Below are positions 36,821 to 46,074 of a stretch of DNA of 46,363 bases, in pieces. The position numbers and the translations under genes were made by a program. Positions within the stretch are counted from its first letter, which is position 1, and every line of letters starts with the position of its first letter. Under the pieces are notes generated by a model. The model did no database searches and was not told the origin of the DNA. It saw nothing but the letters and a program-made list of their open reading frames with translations. This DNA comes from RGIG995 sp045652445 (lineage in GTDB: Bacteria > Bacillota > Clostridia > Oscillospirales > UBA644): assembly GCA_045652445.1 (NCBI GenBank), contig JAZRUJ010000002.1, forward strand, positions 1 through 46,363. Reading direction: 5' to 3'.

Positions 36821-37708
36821 ATGAAATCTCCGATTTTCCGAGGGAGTGCCACCGCCCTTGTCACCCCCTTTGGGACCGACGGTTCCATTGATTTTGAAAC
36901 TTTGGGCAGACTCATCGACGCCCAGCTCTCCGGCGGCACCGATGCCTTGGTCGTCTGCGGAACCACGGGGGAAAGTGCCACGATGACCGAGAAAGAAAAA
37001 CTGTCGGTGATGGAATATTCCCTGGGGAAAACCAATGGAAAAATTCCGGTGATCGCCGGCACGGGAACCAACGACACCGCCCGTTCCGTTTCCTTAACAA
37101 AGCAAGCGAAAAGCCTTGGAATTGACGGCATTTTAGCGGTTTGCCCCTATTATAACAAGCCGGGGCAGGACGGAATCTTAAAACACTATCTTGCCCTGGC
37201 GGAGTGTGGGACTCCGGTCCTCGTTTATAACGTTCCCGGAAGGACTGCCTCTGCCGCTTCCCCTGAAACGTTGAAAGAACTGTCCAAACACCCCAACATC
37301 GCCGGGCTGAAAGATGCGGGAGGATCGTTGCAATCAGCGGCGACGGTGCGACACCTGTGCGGGGATGCGTTGCCCTTGTATTCCGGGGACGACGGGTGTA
37401 TCGTTCCCTTCTTATCCATCGGCGGAATCGGGGTCATTTCGGTTCTCTCTAACCTCTTTCCCCGCACGGTACATAGGTTGTGCGAAAAGTGGTTTTTGGG
37501 GGACATTGTGGGGGCGGCGGAAACCCAACTTGCCATTCTGCCCTTGGTGGGGGCGTTGTTTTCCCGTTCCAACCCCATTCCCGTAAAGGGTGCCTTGGAA
37601 TATTTCGGTTATCCCGAGCAAATCCTACGGTTACCGTTGTGTTCTCTGGAATCCGCGGAAAAACAGAAATTATTTGCCCTATTATCTCAATGGGAGCGAG
37701 AAATTTAA
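36821..37708 (+). CDS. dapA: 4-hydroxy-tetrahydrodipicolinate synthase
   Basis: A 295-residue DapA, first step of lysine/diaminopimelate synthesis from pyruvate and aspartate semialdehyde. Motifs: GTTGESATMT, CPYYNKPGQDG, the tyrosine-arginine region YNVPGRTAS, the Schiff-base lysine in AGLKDAGGS and GGIGVISVLSN. ATG 36821 follows GGGAGG. The next gene may provide an ACT-type regulatory domain. Confidence 0.94.
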   Translation: MKSPIFRGSATALVTPFGTDGSIDFETLGRLIDAQLSGGTDALVVCGTTGESATMTEKEKLSVMEYSLGKTNGKIPVIAGTGTNDTARSVSLTKQAKSLGIDGILAVCPYYNKPGQDGILKHYLALAECGTPVLVYNVPGRTASAASPETLKELSKHPNIAGLKDAGGSLQSAATVRHLCGDALPLYSGDDGCIVPFLSIGGIGVISVLSNLFPRTVHRLCEKWFLGDIVGAAETQLAILPLVGALFSRSNPIPVKGALEYFGYPEQILRLPLCSLESAEKQKLFALLSQWEREI

Positions 37709-37730
37709 TTTCTGTGGGAAGGAGATTTTT

Positions 37731-38168
37731 ATGAAATTTAATTTGGAAGAAACCGTCACCGGTGCCGACCTTTCTCCGGGACTTGTATTGTTAAAAGTTC
37801 CCAGAAATCAGTTTGTCGTTTTGTTGGAACGGTTGGAAGAGAATTCCATTCCCGTGGAGGGGCTTTTGGGAGATTTGGAGCAAGGAATGGCGGTGGTGCG
37901 GGGGGATCTTTCCCCATACGCGGAAGCCTTGCGATCCATTCCCGGTCTTGCGTTGGAGCCGGAGTATTTTCGCCTGACTCTGCGAGGGCATCGGCTTTAT
38001 GGGGAAACGGGGCTTGGGAAACTATGGAATTCTCTGTTGGCAGACCGGGGCATCTCTCCGGTTTTGAGCGACGCTTCTTCCGGGGGAATTACCCAATATT
38101 TCCCCGAAGCTGCCCGGGAATTGGTGTTGACCTTGCTGAAAAGCACCTTTGGAATTTTGGCGGTATAA
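37731..38168 (+). CDS. Hypothetical protein, possible ACT-like domain (145 aa)
   Basis: A 145-residue protein 22 bases after dapA, with GAAGGAG ribosome site. It is built of alternating strands and helices. The C-terminal stretch ISPVLSDASSGGITQYFPEA followed by ARELVLTLLKSTFG resembles the end of aspartokinase ACT domains, so a small amino-acid-sensing partner of the lysine pathway is plausible. Similarity is weak by eye. A terminator follows directly. Confidence 0.5.
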   Translation: MKFNLEETVTGADLSPGLVLLKVPRNQFVVLLERLEENSIPVEGLLGDLEQGMAVVRGDLSPYAEALRSIPGLALEPEYFRLTLRGHRLYGETGLGKLWNSLLADRGISPVLSDASSGGITQYFPEAARELVLTLLKSTFGILAV

Positions 38169-38182
38169 AATCTGAAAAACGG

Positions 38183-38213
38183 AAAGGACGCATCGGTGGG
38201 ATGCGTCCTTTTT
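38183..38213 (+). terminator. Terminator after dapA operon
   Basis: AAAGGACGCATC/GATGCGTCCTTT stem with a five-base loop and T run. Confidence 0.92.
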
Positions 38214-38299
38214 GCATATTCCCGGGAGGAAAAATCATAACTTTTTTTAACATCGGCTCATTTGCGGGGAATCAGCCCGGAAAAATCTGCCGAAATACC

Positions 38300-38328
38300 T
38301 TGCAATTTTTGACGAAGTATGGTATAAT
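38300..38328 (+). promoter_or_regulatory. Promoter of the degV-fakA lipid operon
   Basis: TTGCAA (38300-38305) and TATAAT (38323-38328) with a 17-base spacer, followed by about 55 bases of leader. Confidence 0.75.
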
Positions 38329-38384
38329 GTAGTCAATTGTGTCATGATTGTAAGAAAAACCATGGTCAGACAGGAGACACGGCT

Positions 38385-39314
38385 ATGAAAAAATATGTGA
38401 TTTTGGCGGATTTGACCTGCGATATTTCCGAGGAAATCCGTCAGTATTTCGGGGTGGAAGATTACATTCCCGGATACGTGAACATCGACGGAACCGAAAT
38501 GAAGACCTACCTGGACTGGAGCCAGATTTCTCGGGAAGAATTTTATCGGAATCTGGAGAATAAAAACGTAAAAGTTACCTCTGCACCTCCCAATCTGGAA
38601 GAATACTGCGAAATTTTCTCCAAGTACGTCAAGGACGGATACGCGGTGTTGAGCATGTCCCTTTCTTCGCGAATTTCCGGCACGTACGGGCATTCCTGTG
38701 TTGCTGCCAATCGGGTGCGGGAACAATTCCCCGAAGCGGAGATCTATTGCTTCGACTCCTACCGCATGTCCGGGGGATTCGGGCTTTTGGTCTGCCATGC
38801 CCATCGGCTGAAGAACGAGGGCAAGACGTTGGAAGAAGTCATCGCCTGGTTGGAGGAAAACAAAAATCGGGTTCACCAAATGGGACCCATTGACGATCTG
38901 ATTTTCGTCGCCCGCCGGGGACGGATCACCATGGGCAAGGCCATTATGGGGTCCTTTGCGGGGGTCAAGCCTATGGGGGACTGCAATTCCGACGGATACA
39001 CCACCGTGCTGACCAAGGCAAAGGGAATCAAAAAGGCGTTGGATCTGACGGTGAAATACGTGAAAGAAACCGCCCGAGACATAGAAAACCAATTTGTGAT
39101 CATTTCCCATTCCGACCGGGAACTGTACGCCAAGACCTTGAAAGATATGGTGAAAAAAGAGCTGAATCCCAAGAAAGTATTCGTAAGCGACGTATTTTCC
39201 GGTTGCGGAACCAACATCGGGCCGGGCATGATCGGGATTTATTATTTGGGCGACCCCATTTCCGAAGATCTGTCTGCGGAAAAAGAGGCGATGAACAAAG
39301 TTCTTGGAAAATAA
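38385..39314 (+). CDS. DegV family protein, FakB-like
   Basis: A 309-residue DegV protein, the fatty-acid-binding subunit for FakA, which is encoded 21 bases downstream. Signatures: YVILADLTCDISEEIRQYFG, KVTSAPPNLEEY, SMSLSSRISGTYGHSC and RGRITMGKAIMG. The ATG at 38385 follows CAGGAGA. It heads a seven-gene rightward operon concerned with fatty acids and lipids. Confidence 0.9.
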   Translation: MKKYVILADLTCDISEEIRQYFGVEDYIPGYVNIDGTEMKTYLDWSQISREEFYRNLENKNVKVTSAPPNLEEYCEIFSKYVKDGYAVLSMSLSSRISGTYGHSCVAANRVREQFPEAEIYCFDSYRMSGGFGLLVCHAHRLKNEGKTLEEVIAWLEENKNRVHQMGPIDDLIFVARRGRITMGKAIMGSFAGVKPMGDCNSDGYTTVLTKAKGIKKALDLTVKYVKETARDIENQFVIISHSDRELYAKTLKDMVKKELNPKKVFVSDVFSGCGTNIGPGMIGIYYLGDPISEDLSAEKEAMNKVLGK

Positions 39315-39335
39315 AATTTTGTATTTGGAGACGTT

Positions 39336-40982
39336 ATGATCTACAAAATCGACGGCAGAGAGTATCAGAATCTTTTAGATTACGGAATTCGGAATCTGGT
39401 GCTGTACTGCGATAAGGTCAACGAACTGAACGTGTTCCCCGTCCCCGACGGAGATACGGGAACCAACATGGTCCGTACCTTGCAAAACGGATATTCCGCC
39501 ATCAACGGATTGACGGGGGAATTGTCGGAACTGTCCCAAAAATTCGCCAAAGCGGTGGTTTTTGGAGCAAGAGGCAATTCCGGGGTCATCGTATCTCAAT
39601 TTTTCAAAGGATTTTCCGAATGTTTCTACGACCGCACCCACATTGACTGTTCCGCCTTCGTTTCCGCCCTGGAGCAAGGGGTGCAATCCGCCTACGGGGC
39701 GGTGTCCCATCCCGTGGAGGGAACCATTCTTACGGTGTTGCGGGAATCCACGGAATTCGTCCGGGGGGAAGTGGAAAAACAAAATTCTTCCGTGAAAAAC
39801 ATTAACGACGTGGTGGCTCTGTTCCTGGAACGGGCAAAATCGTCTTTGGAAAATACCCCCAACCTGTTGCCGATTCTCAAGTCCGCCGGGGTTGTGGACA
39901 GCGGCGGTGCGGGAATCATCTATCTGTTTGAGGGAATGGAAAAATACCTCAACGACCAGCCCGTAGCGGCTCCGATGGCAGAGGCGGAAGAAGCTTCGTT
40001 CGTGGACTATTCCCGGTTTGACCGGAGCAGTACTTTTGAATTTGGATATTGCACGGAGTTTTTGTTGCAGTGCCTGGATTCTGCCGAATCTTTGGACGTT
40101 GTCGCTTTCCGGGAGGAATTGCAGCGGCTGGGCGATTCGGTGGTGACGGTGGTGGAAGACGATAAAGTAAAAGCCCACGTTCACACCAATCGTCCCGAAG
40201 AAGTGTTGGCGTACGCCCATCGGTTTGGGGAATTTCTCACCATGAAAGTGGAAAATATGAGCGTTCAGCATTCCGAAATTGCCCGGACGGTGGAAATTTG
40301 CTCCCACGGTTCCTGCGGGGAGTTTGCCGTGGTTGCCGTCACCCAAGACGAGGTTTTGAAAAACCTCTTTTTGGACATGGGGGCGGACGTGGTTTTGTGG
40401 GGCGACAAGACCTGTCAGCCTTCCACCAAAGATTTCCTGAGAGCCTTTGAAACCACCGGAGCAAAGGAAATTTTCGTATTCCCCAACAGTAAAAATTCCA
40501 ACCTCGCCGCCTTACAAGGGGGAGGAATGTATTCCCAGGGGACGGTGACGGTGTTTGAAACCAAATCCGTGGCGGAATGTTACGCGGCATTGTCCATGAT
40601 GGACTTTGACGCTGACGATAAACCGGCTCTTGCAGACGAGATTCGGGAGATTATCCGCAACGTTTATACGGTGCTGATCACCCGGGCGGCGAAAGAGACC
40701 TCCTTTAACGGAACGCCCATTGGTTACGGCGATTTTCTTGCCCTTGCCGGGTCAGACCTTTTGGGGGTTGCCAAAGAACGGATTGCCGTGGCGGTCCGTG
40801 CCATGGAAACGGTTCTGCGGGAATCGGAGCGGGACACGGTCACCTTATTTGCGGGAAGAACCGTTCCCCGGGAAGAATTGGATTCGGTCTGTGCCTACGT
40901 GGAAAAACATTACCCCATGACCGATATCGACATTATTTCTGCGGAAAGCGACTCTTTTGATATGCTAATTTCTTTCGAATAA
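39336..40982 (+). CDS. fakA: Fatty acid kinase subunit FakA (YloV family)
   Basis: A 548-residue FakA, which phosphorylates FakB-bound fatty acid for phospholipid synthesis. The N-terminal DhaL-type kinase domain has NVFPVPDGDTGTNMVRTL and GARGNSGVIVSQFFKGF; SAGVVDSGGAGI lies at about 185-195. The C-terminal half is the DegV-like region. It follows its FakB by 21 bases and precedes a carrier by 21. Confidence 0.94.
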   Translation: MIYKIDGREYQNLLDYGIRNLVLYCDKVNELNVFPVPDGDTGTNMVRTLQNGYSAINGLTGELSELSQKFAKAVVFGARGNSGVIVSQFFKGFSECFYDRTHIDCSAFVSALEQGVQSAYGAVSHPVEGTILTVLRESTEFVRGEVEKQNSSVKNINDVVALFLERAKSSLENTPNLLPILKSAGVVDSGGAGIIYLFEGMEKYLNDQPVAAPMAEAEEASFVDYSRFDRSSTFEFGYCTEFLLQCLDSAESLDVVAFREELQRLGDSVVTVVEDDKVKAHVHTNRPEEVLAYAHRFGEFLTMKVENMSVQHSEIARTVEICSHGSCGEFAVVAVTQDEVLKNLFLDMGADVVLWGDKTCQPSTKDFLRAFETTGAKEIFVFPNSKNSNLAALQGGGMYSQGTVTVFETKSVAECYAALSMMDFDADDKPALADEIREIIRNVYTVLITRAAKETSFNGTPIGYGDFLALAGSDLLGVAKERIAVAVRAMETVLRESERDTVTLFAGRTVPREELDSVCAYVEKHYPMTDIDIISAESDSFDMLISFE

Positions 40983-41003
40983 ACAAAAAAGGATGGAAAA
41001 ACT

Positions 41004-42332
41004 ATGAGAACTCTCACCAAAAAGTGGCAGATTATCTTGTACGGCTGTGCCGGAATCGGGGTAAATATGCTCAACATTATCGTCGGGTCTTACCTTTGCT
41101 CCGCCCTGTTGCCCGGTGGGTTTGCGGAAAAAGACATTGGTTTTTGGACGTACTCCGACCGGAATCTGGTCATTGCCGGAATTTGGGCGACCCTGATTTT
41201 GATCGCCAAAGTTTTCGACGGTTTGATTGACATTCCTTTGTCGTCGTTTACCGACAAACTGCGGACCCGTTGGGGCAGACGCCGTCCCGCCATCGTCATC
41301 GGATTTATTCCCATGATCGTGGCGTACCTTTTGTTCCTGGTTCCGTTGAATAACAGCGATACCATTCTCAACACCGTTTGGTTTGCTGTCATGCTCTGTT
41401 TGTTCTACGGTGCCTACACGCTGACCATGATCGCTTACTACGCTACCTTTGCGGAAATTGTGGACAATGCAAAAGACCGCCTGTTCCTGTCCACCGTCAA
41501 ATCCATCTGCGACGTGGTTTATTTTTCTGTTTCCTTTGCGTTGGTTCCCGTGTTTGTAAACGTGGGACGGATGAACATCCGCTGGGTTGCGCTGTTGTTC
41601 CTGCCCCTGGCTGCAAGTATGTTGATTCCCTTGTTCCTCATCAAGGAACCCTCCACCAAAGACGGCGTTCCCGAAGGTTCCGGCACCGCCAAAGGGGTTG
41701 GATTTGTTCAGTCCTTTTCCCTTTCGTTCCGCAATAAAAAGTTTATCTACTGGCTGTGCTGCCTTGCGGTGATGAATTTCGGGCTTCAGTTGTTTTTAAG
41801 CGGAATTAACGAATTTTTCTCCTCCACCGGTCTGAACATGACCTTGATTATGGCGTCGTCCTTTGCCCCCGTGCCGTTCACCATTCAGATTTACAACAAA
41901 CTGGTGAAAAAGAGAGGGGTCAAATTCGGGTATCAGTACTGCCTGTTGGTGTATTCTTTCGCCATGCTTCTGCTCTTCGTTTGCCGGATGCTTCCGCTGA
42001 ACGTAATGACTCCCGTTGCCATTCTCTGCGGGTTGATTGTCTCCCTTGCCATGGGGACCTTCTTCTCGGTTACTTACACGATTCCTGCCCAACTTGCCGC
42101 GGAAGAAAATGCCCGGACCGGCATCTGTGCTTCCTCGATGTACTTTGCGGTGCAGGGTCTGTTTGAAGCGGTTGCTGCCGGATTGGCGACCGGTCCGATG
42201 CTGGTATTTTTAAAGGAAAATAACGGCATTCCTTACATGACCTTGATTATTGCCATCGCCTGTATGACCGCCTTCGTAATGGCGTTCTTCCTGCCTAAGT
42301 CGATTGCACTTTTGGGGAAAGAAACCAAATAA
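41004..42332 (+). CDS. MFS transporter, GPH-type
   Basis: A 442-residue, twelve-helix carrier of the glycoside-pentoside-hexuronide:cation symporter type: KVFDGLIDIPLSSFTDKLRT then RWGRRRPAIVIG matches the family loop between helices 2 and 3. Neighbours suggest a substrate linked to lipids rather than sugars, but the sequence does not show which. It belongs to the fakA operon by spacing. Confidence 0.83.
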   Translation: MRTLTKKWQIILYGCAGIGVNMLNIIVGSYLCSALLPGGFAEKDIGFWTYSDRNLVIAGIWATLILIAKVFDGLIDIPLSSFTDKLRTRWGRRRPAIVIGFIPMIVAYLLFLVPLNNSDTILNTVWFAVMLCLFYGAYTLTMIAYYATFAEIVDNAKDRLFLSTVKSICDVVYFSVSFALVPVFVNVGRMNIRWVALLFLPLAASMLIPLFLIKEPSTKDGVPEGSGTAKGVGFVQSFSLSFRNKKFIYWLCCLAVMNFGLQLFLSGINEFFSSTGLNMTLIMASSFAPVPFTIQIYNKLVKKRGVKFGYQYCLLVYSFAMLLLFVCRMLPLNVMTPVAILCGLIVSLAMGTFFSVTYTIPAQLAAEENARTGICASSMYFAVQGLFEAVAAGLATGPMLVFLKENNGIPYMTLIIAIACMTAFVMAFFLPKSIALLGKETK

Positions 42333-42369
42333 AACCTTTGATTTCAGAATTGAGAAAGAATCGTAATCT

Positions 42370-44295
42370 ATGACCAGACTGCAGCGACAGATTCGGAAGA
42401 ATAGCCGTATTCTTGCGGCATCCGACCGAACGATGGAAACGGTTTACAATATGATATTTTCTCATGGCGATAAACTGATGACCGTGGACGCCTCCCTGGT
42501 GGGGGCGTCTTCCCGTAAGACCTATCGGCAGGCACAAGGGGAAATCGAAACCGTCGCCAAGGGGATTGTTGCCGCCCTAAATGGGGCAACGGGTCATTAT
42601 ATCGGTCTATACGGGGAAAATAAACCCGCCTGGATGATTCTTTTTTGGGCAATTTTGAAAAGCGGAAACACGCCGTATCTTATCAACCTGCGGCAGCCGG
42701 CGGAATTTGCCGCCGAGGTGTTGGAAGCTTTGGGGGCGACCTTGACGGTTTGCGTCCAATCCGCACCGGATACCTTGAAAACGCAAATTTTGTCTTACGA
42801 TGAACTCTTGAAAACCGCCCCGGAATCGGTGCCTGACGTTTCGTTCGGCGACGGTTTTGCTTTGTCTACCAGCGGAACGACGCTGAGCAAAAAGATTTGT
42901 GTTTACAGCGGAAAAAACGTGGTGGCTCAAATTTTGAACGTAGACGGAATTTTGAAGATAAACCCGGACATTGTGAAAGATTATAAAGGGCAGATTCGCC
43001 ATTTGATGTTTTTGCCGTTGTATCATATTTTCGGGTTGGAAGCGGTGTTTTTGTGGTTTTCCTTTTTCGGGGCAACCTTTGTTTTTCCGCCGGATTTAAA
43101 TCCGCAAAATCTTCTTCGCACCGTCCGGGACCACGGCGTTACCCACATTTTTGCCGTGCCGTTGCTGTGGGCGTCGGTGGAAAAAAAGATTCGCGGCAAA
43201 GCCGCCGGTTCTCCTGAATTGGAACGCAAATTGGAGACCGGTTTGAAAATCTCCCGAGCCGTTCAGGGAATTTTCCCGAATTTCGGGAAAAAAGTCGCCG
43301 CTCACCTGTTTCGTTCCCTCCGGGAACAATTGTTTGGGGACACGGTTCTGTTTTGTATTTCCGGAGGAAGTGCCATTCAATCTTCCACCCTGGATTTGAT
43401 CAACGGCATGGGGTATCACCTATGTAACGGATACGGCATGAGTGAAGTCGGCATTCCCTCCGTGGACCTTTCCCGGAAGATGAAAGACCGGGTTGTCGGC
43501 ACCATCGGAAAACCCTTTTCCTCGGCGGCGTACCGCATTGATTGTGACGGAAAACTGCTGATCAAAGGGGAGTCTCTTTGTGGCAGAATGACGGTAGACG
43601 GTCTGGACTGTCCCATGGGGGAATGGTTCAATACCGGGGATCTGATGACCCGGGACGACCGGGGACGGTACGTGATTTGCGGTAGAGCCTCGGATCTGGT
43701 TTTTGGGGAAGATGGAGAAAATCTGAATCCCGAAGTGGCGGAACAGGGGTTTTTGTTGCCTCAATGTAAAAATTTTACCGTCACCGGAGATGAAAAGAAC
43801 GAAAAACTTGTGTTGATCGTTCAAGTTGACCGGCACATGACCCCCCGGGACCGGGAGGAATTGTTGTCCGCCATCGCCGCGGGGAATCAATCCTTACCGT
43901 CGGCGTACCGAATCAAGCAGGTTCGCTTTACCTACGACCCCTTAATGGGGGCAACCGATATCAAAATCAGCCGTGCCAAACTGCGTCGCCAGATCAAAAA
44001 CGGGGAAATTACCCTCATGGACTCCCTTTTAGATCCGATACCGGAAGCGGCAAGTCCCGATTCCCCGTTGAAAGAAGAATTGCGGCAGATGTTTGCCGAA
44101 ATTCTGGGGATTTCTCCTCAACAGATTACCGACCGGGGGCATTTTATGAACGACCTGGGAGGATCCAGCCTGGATTATTTCACCCTGATCGGACAGATCG
44201 ATCAGCGGTACGGGGTGACGCTGGAGTTTGAGATGGAGAATTTTTCCTATTGCCTTGCGGATTTTGAGGGAATTATAGGAGAGAGCCGGAAATGA
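42370..44295 (+). CDS. AMP-binding acyl ligase fused to acyl-carrier domain
   Basis: A 641-residue fusion. Residues 1-540 are an adenylate-forming ligase: P-loop-like ALSTSGTTLSKK, NGYGMSEVG, GEWFNTGDLMTRDDRGRYVI and CGRASDLV. The last about 80 residues are an acyl-carrier domain with the phosphopantetheine serine in DLGGSSLDYF. It activates a carboxylic acid to acyl-AMP and can load it on its own carrier domain. The next gene, an acyltransferase, overlaps by four bases and would use the loaded acyl group. Confidence 0.87.
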   Translation: MTRLQRQIRKNSRILAASDRTMETVYNMIFSHGDKLMTVDASLVGASSRKTYRQAQGEIETVAKGIVAALNGATGHYIGLYGENKPAWMILFWAILKSGNTPYLINLRQPAEFAAEVLEALGATLTVCVQSAPDTLKTQILSYDELLKTAPESVPDVSFGDGFALSTSGTTLSKKICVYSGKNVVAQILNVDGILKINPDIVKDYKGQIRHLMFLPLYHIFGLEAVFLWFSFFGATFVFPPDLNPQNLLRTVRDHGVTHIFAVPLLWASVEKKIRGKAAGSPELERKLETGLKISRAVQGIFPNFGKKVAAHLFRSLREQLFGDTVLFCISGGSAIQSSTLDLINGMGYHLCNGYGMSEVGIPSVDLSRKMKDRVVGTIGKPFSSAAYRIDCDGKLLIKGESLCGRMTVDGLDCPMGEWFNTGDLMTRDDRGRYVICGRASDLVFGEDGENLNPEVAEQGFLLPQCKNFTVTGDEKNEKLVLIVQVDRHMTPRDREELLSAIAAGNQSLPSAYRIKQVRFTYDPLMGATDIKISRAKLRRQIKNGEITLMDSLLDPIPEAASPDSPLKEELRQMFAEILGISPQQITDRGHFMNDLGGSSLDYFTLIGQIDQRYGVTLEFEMENFSYCLADFEGIIGESRK

Positions 44296-44939
44296 TCTAC
44301 AAAGAAATTTTGCGGTGGTACGGACTGTTGTCCGGATATCCCCTGTATCTTGCTTATTTTAAGAAAAAAGTATACTACGAAGACAAGTCGGTGCAGGACC
44401 GTTTTGTGAAAGGCGGGGCGTTGGTGATTTCCAATCACTATCATGTATACGATTTCATTGTCAACGCCGCCCTATTTCCTTTTCGGAAATTATACGTGGT
44501 GCTGAAATCCGACGTGTACCGGTATAAATTCACCGCCTGGGGAATGTCCATTTTCGGCGGAATTAAATCCGACCGGGACGTGATGGGAATGCGGTTTATC
44601 GACGAGAGCGTCGCTCATCTGAAAAAAGGCCGCCTGGTGCAGATTTTTCCCGAAGCCTACATTACCCACGACGGAAAAATGCGGGAGTTTAAGACCGCCT
44701 ATATCATGATTGCTCAGCGGGCGGACGTGCCAATTATTCCGGTAATCACCGACGGAAATTACGGCTGGAAAAAACGCACGCACGTCATCATCGGAAAGCC
44801 CATTCTTCTTTCCGACTTTTGTCCCTACGCCAGTCCCAGCCGGGAACAGATTGTGGAATTGAACCAAATGGTGCGAAATAAGTGCCTGGAATTACAAGAA
44901 GAATTATGTCGCCGGATTGCGGCGGAAACGAAAGGATAA
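44292..44939 (+). CDS. PlsC-like 1-acylglycerol-phosphate acyltransferase
   Basis: A 215-residue acyltransferase of the PlsC/lysophospholipid family. The catalytic motif is SNHYHVYDF (His-x4-Asp), the second IFPEAYITH replaces the common FPEG by FPEA. There is little hydrophobic sequence beyond the N-terminal quarter. Its start overlaps the ligase-carrier gene (ATGA), suggesting that the acyl group passes from carrier to acceptor directly. Its acceptor may not be glycerol phosphate. Confidence 0.87.
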   Translation: MIYKEILRWYGLLSGYPLYLAYFKKKVYYEDKSVQDRFVKGGALVISNHYHVYDFIVNAALFPFRKLYVVLKSDVYRYKFTAWGMSIFGGIKSDRDVMGMRFIDESVAHLKKGRLVQIFPEAYITHDGKMREFKTAYIMIAQRADVPIIPVITDGNYGWKKRTHVIIGKPILLSDFCPYASPSREQIVELNQMVRNKCLELQEELCRRIAAETKG

Positions 44940-44954
44940 GAAAGGAGTGGCGGA

Positions 44955-46064
44955 ATGGAACCGTTTTTGATTTTGCTGGAAGCAATTTGGGAATCTTACG
45001 CCATCTTTTTGCAGTCTCTCGCCAATGGAGCGTCCCTTTTCCCCTCCATGGAAGTGGCGTTTGCCTCCTTACTCCCTGCCGCACAAGGGGTAGCCGCCGG
45101 GCTTTTGCCGGTGGTTCTCGGGGTGGTTTTGACCATTCTTTCCCTTGGATTTTTCGGATTTTTTGCTCCCAACGCCATTGTGGGTTATATCATTTTTGTG
45201 ATGCACCTGAAACGGACGAAACCGTCCAAATGGAGCCGAGAATGTTCCAGCGATGCTCCCTCTCAGGTTGCCATGTACGACGAGGGCGTTGCCTGGAGTG
45301 AACGGTTTTTGGCAAACAAACAGGACGTTCATATCGTCAGCGAAGGGCTGAATCTCTACGGAGAATTTTACGATTTCAATTCGGAAAAGACCGTCATTCT
45401 CGTGGGGGGACGCACCGAGGGATTGCGGTACGGATATTATTTTGCCCGTCCCTACCAGGAGTGCGGATATAATATTCTCACCATCGACAACCGTGCCCAC
45501 GGACAAAGTGAAGGAAAATACAATACCGTAGGATTTGAAGAACATAAAGACTTGTTGAATTGGGCAAAATATCTCCGGGAATATCATCACACCCAACAGA
45601 TCGTTTTCCACGGAATCTGCATCGGGTCTGCCGGTTCTCTTTACGCGTTGATCCATGAAGACTGTCCCGATTATATTCGAGGAATCGTTGCCGACGGAAT
45701 GTATCCCAATTTCCGGGAAAGTTTCCGGAATCACATGATCGAACTGAAAAAACCCATGTTCGGGCTTCCCTTTATTGAGGGGTGGATGAAAATTTTGACG
45801 GGGCATTCCATGAAGTACGGTCCCATCGACGTGATCCACCGGCTGGACCGTCCCATTCTCATGCTCCACGGCACGGAGGATCTGTATTCTCTGCCGGAAG
45901 ATGCGAAAAAACTGTACGAAAAATGTGGCAGCACCCAAAAACAGATTGTCTGGTTCGAGGGTGGCTCCCATTCCCTGCTCCGCTATGCCGATGCGGAAAA
46001 ATACGATGACGCTATCAAAGATTTTCTGACCAAAACCATGTCGGATCACCATACTGCCGCGTAA
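44955..46064 (+). CDS. Membrane-anchored alpha/beta hydrolase with Cys at the nucleophile position
   Basis: A 369-residue protein. Residues about 35-90 contain one or two membrane helices (LLPVVLGVVLTILSLGFFGF); the rest is an alpha/beta hydrolase: TIDNRAHGQSEGKYNTVGF, nucleophile elbow FHGICIGSAGSL, Asp in LMLHGTEDLYS and His in EGGSHSLLRY. The elbow reads GICIG, so the usual serine is a cysteine, as in dienelactone hydrolases. It acts on the outer or inner membrane surface; the lipid neighbourhood suggests acyl or ester substrates. Confidence 0.82.
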   Translation: MEPFLILLEAIWESYAIFLQSLANGASLFPSMEVAFASLLPAAQGVAAGLLPVVLGVVLTILSLGFFGFFAPNAIVGYIIFVMHLKRTKPSKWSRECSSDAPSQVAMYDEGVAWSERFLANKQDVHIVSEGLNLYGEFYDFNSEKTVILVGGRTEGLRYGYYFARPYQECGYNILTIDNRAHGQSEGKYNTVGFEEHKDLLNWAKYLREYHHTQQIVFHGICIGSAGSLYALIHEDCPDYIRGIVADGMYPNFRESFRNHMIELKKPMFGLPFIEGWMKILTGHSMKYGPIDVIHRLDRPILMLHGTEDLYSLPEDAKKLYEKCGSTQKQIVWFEGGSHSLLRYADAEKYDDAIKDFLTKTMSDHHTAA

Positions 46065-46074
46065 AGGAGTTTTT

